From Acholeplasmataceae bacterium (lineage in GTDB: Bacteria > Bacillota_I > Bacilli_A > Acholeplasmatales > Acholeplasmataceae), in NCBI GenBank assembly GCA_030656435.1, contig JAUSOA010000254.1, positions 1 through 6,459 on the forward strand: 6,459 nucleotides of DNA, given 5' to 3'. Position numbers and translations under genes: made by a program. The notes beneath the pieces were generated by a model. The model was not told the origin of the DNA and searched no databases. It saw only the letters and a program-made list of their open reading frames with translations. Of this stretch, positions 5,877-6,459 are shown piece by piece. The number at the start of each line of letters is the position of its first letter. The first letter of the stretch is position 1.

Positions 5877-6459
5877 ATGTTTGAACTTAAAGCACCATTT
5901 ACACCAAAGGGTGACCAAATAAAAGCCATTGAAATATTAAAGGAAAATTTTTCTAATAATGTCAATGAACAGGTCCTTTTGGGTGCAACTGGCACAGGGA
6001 AAACATTTACGATAGCAAATATCGTCCAACATCTACAAAAGAAAACCCTTATACTCGCCCCAAATAAGACCCTAGCGGGTCAATTATATGGCGAGCTTAA
6101 GGCTTTTTTTCCTAATAATAGAGTCGAATACTTCATTTCATATTACGATTACTACCAGCCTGAAGCCTATGTAGTATCCTCTGATACCTATATTGAAAAG
6201 GATTCATCTATCAATGATGAAATCGATGAATTGCGACATAGTGCAACATCATCCTTACTGGATAACGAAGATGTCATCGTAGTCGCTTCTGTTTCCTGTA
6301 TTTACGGGATTGGTGACCCTGAGGATTATAAAAACTCAATGATTGCAGTTCGTATTGGTGACGATTACGGGCGAGATAAGCTAATCAATAAGCTTGTTGA
6401 GCAAACCTATCAAAGAAATGATATGGATTTCCACCGTGGAACTTTTAGGGTTAGAGGAG
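5877..6459 (+). CDS. uvrB: excinuclease ABC subunit B, N-terminal part (cut by window edge)
   Basis: UvrB is the damage-verifying helicase-like subunit of UvrABC nucleotide excision repair in the cytosol; it takes damaged DNA from UvrA and recruits UvrC. About 194 codons are visible, against a usual 660-670 aa, so roughly 30% of the gene is present, with no frameshift. Seen: Walker A GATGTGKT (36-43), LAPNKTLAGQLYGE (60-73), the damage-probing beta-hairpin YYDYYQPEAY (89-98) with DTYIEKD (103-109) and LRHSAT (119-124), then SVSCIYGIGDPE (138-149) and RGTFRVRG at the edge. Two residues depart from the usual pattern: I14 follows GDQ where Pro is normal, and V100 replaces Pro in the YVPSS segment. 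The start follows AAGGAG (5863-5868) with an 8-nt gap. The gene is only 15 nt after the transporter with no terminator or promoter between, so it is probably read from the same transcript. Confidence 0.97.
   Translation, partial: MFELKAPFTPKGDQIKAIEILKENFSNNVNEQVLLGATGTGKTFTIANIVQHLQKKTLILAPNKTLAGQLYGELKAFFPNNRVEYFISYYDYYQPEAYVVSSDTYIEKDSSINDEIDELRHSATSSLLDNEDVIVVASVSCIYGIGDPEDYKNSMIAVRIGDDYGRDKLINKLVEQTYQRNDMDFHRGTFRVRG

Overview
The window comes from an AT-rich, low-GC Gram-positive-type bacterium (Bacillota, or a relative near Acholeplasma/Erysipelotrichia). This rests on AT-rich third positions and spacers, strong AGGAGG-type ribosome binding sites, TATAAT promoters and the protein families present. 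Every visible Trp codon is TGG and the three complete genes stop at TAA or TAG. There is no sign of TGA read as Trp, so a mycoplasma-type code is not indicated. The genus cannot be fixed from this piece.

Layout, all genes on the + strand. Bases 1-225 are non-coding: two 9-bp inverted repeats, an extended -10 promoter and a small leader hairpin precede pfkA (ATP-dependent 6-phosphofructokinase). After 52 bases without a terminator comes ppdK (pyruvate, phosphate dikinase), so the two probably form one glycolytic operon. It closes with a clear rho-independent terminator at 3881-3910. Bases 3863-4157 hold that terminator, a cre-like palindrome, an extended -10 promoter and a leader of about 160 nt with tiny ORFs and a hairpin. 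Next is a Na+/phosphate cotransporter with a C-terminal PhoU-like domain. Fifteen bases later uvrB starts, and it runs off the right edge with about 194 codons visible.

Function. PfkA commits hexose to glycolysis. PPDK interconverts PEP + AMP + PPi and pyruvate + ATP + Pi, and it sits where many Bacillota carry pyk. The pair therefore looks like an upper/lower glycolysis operon in which the final step can use PPi. The phosphate transporter handles Pi and is probably co-transcribed with the excision-repair helicase UvrB.

No new multi-gene system is visible. The points worth a second look are substitutions in PfkA's effector and substrate pockets, ppdK in the usual pyk position, a chain of tiny ORFs whose last stop codon lies inside the transporter's Shine-Dalgarno, and two cre-like sites.
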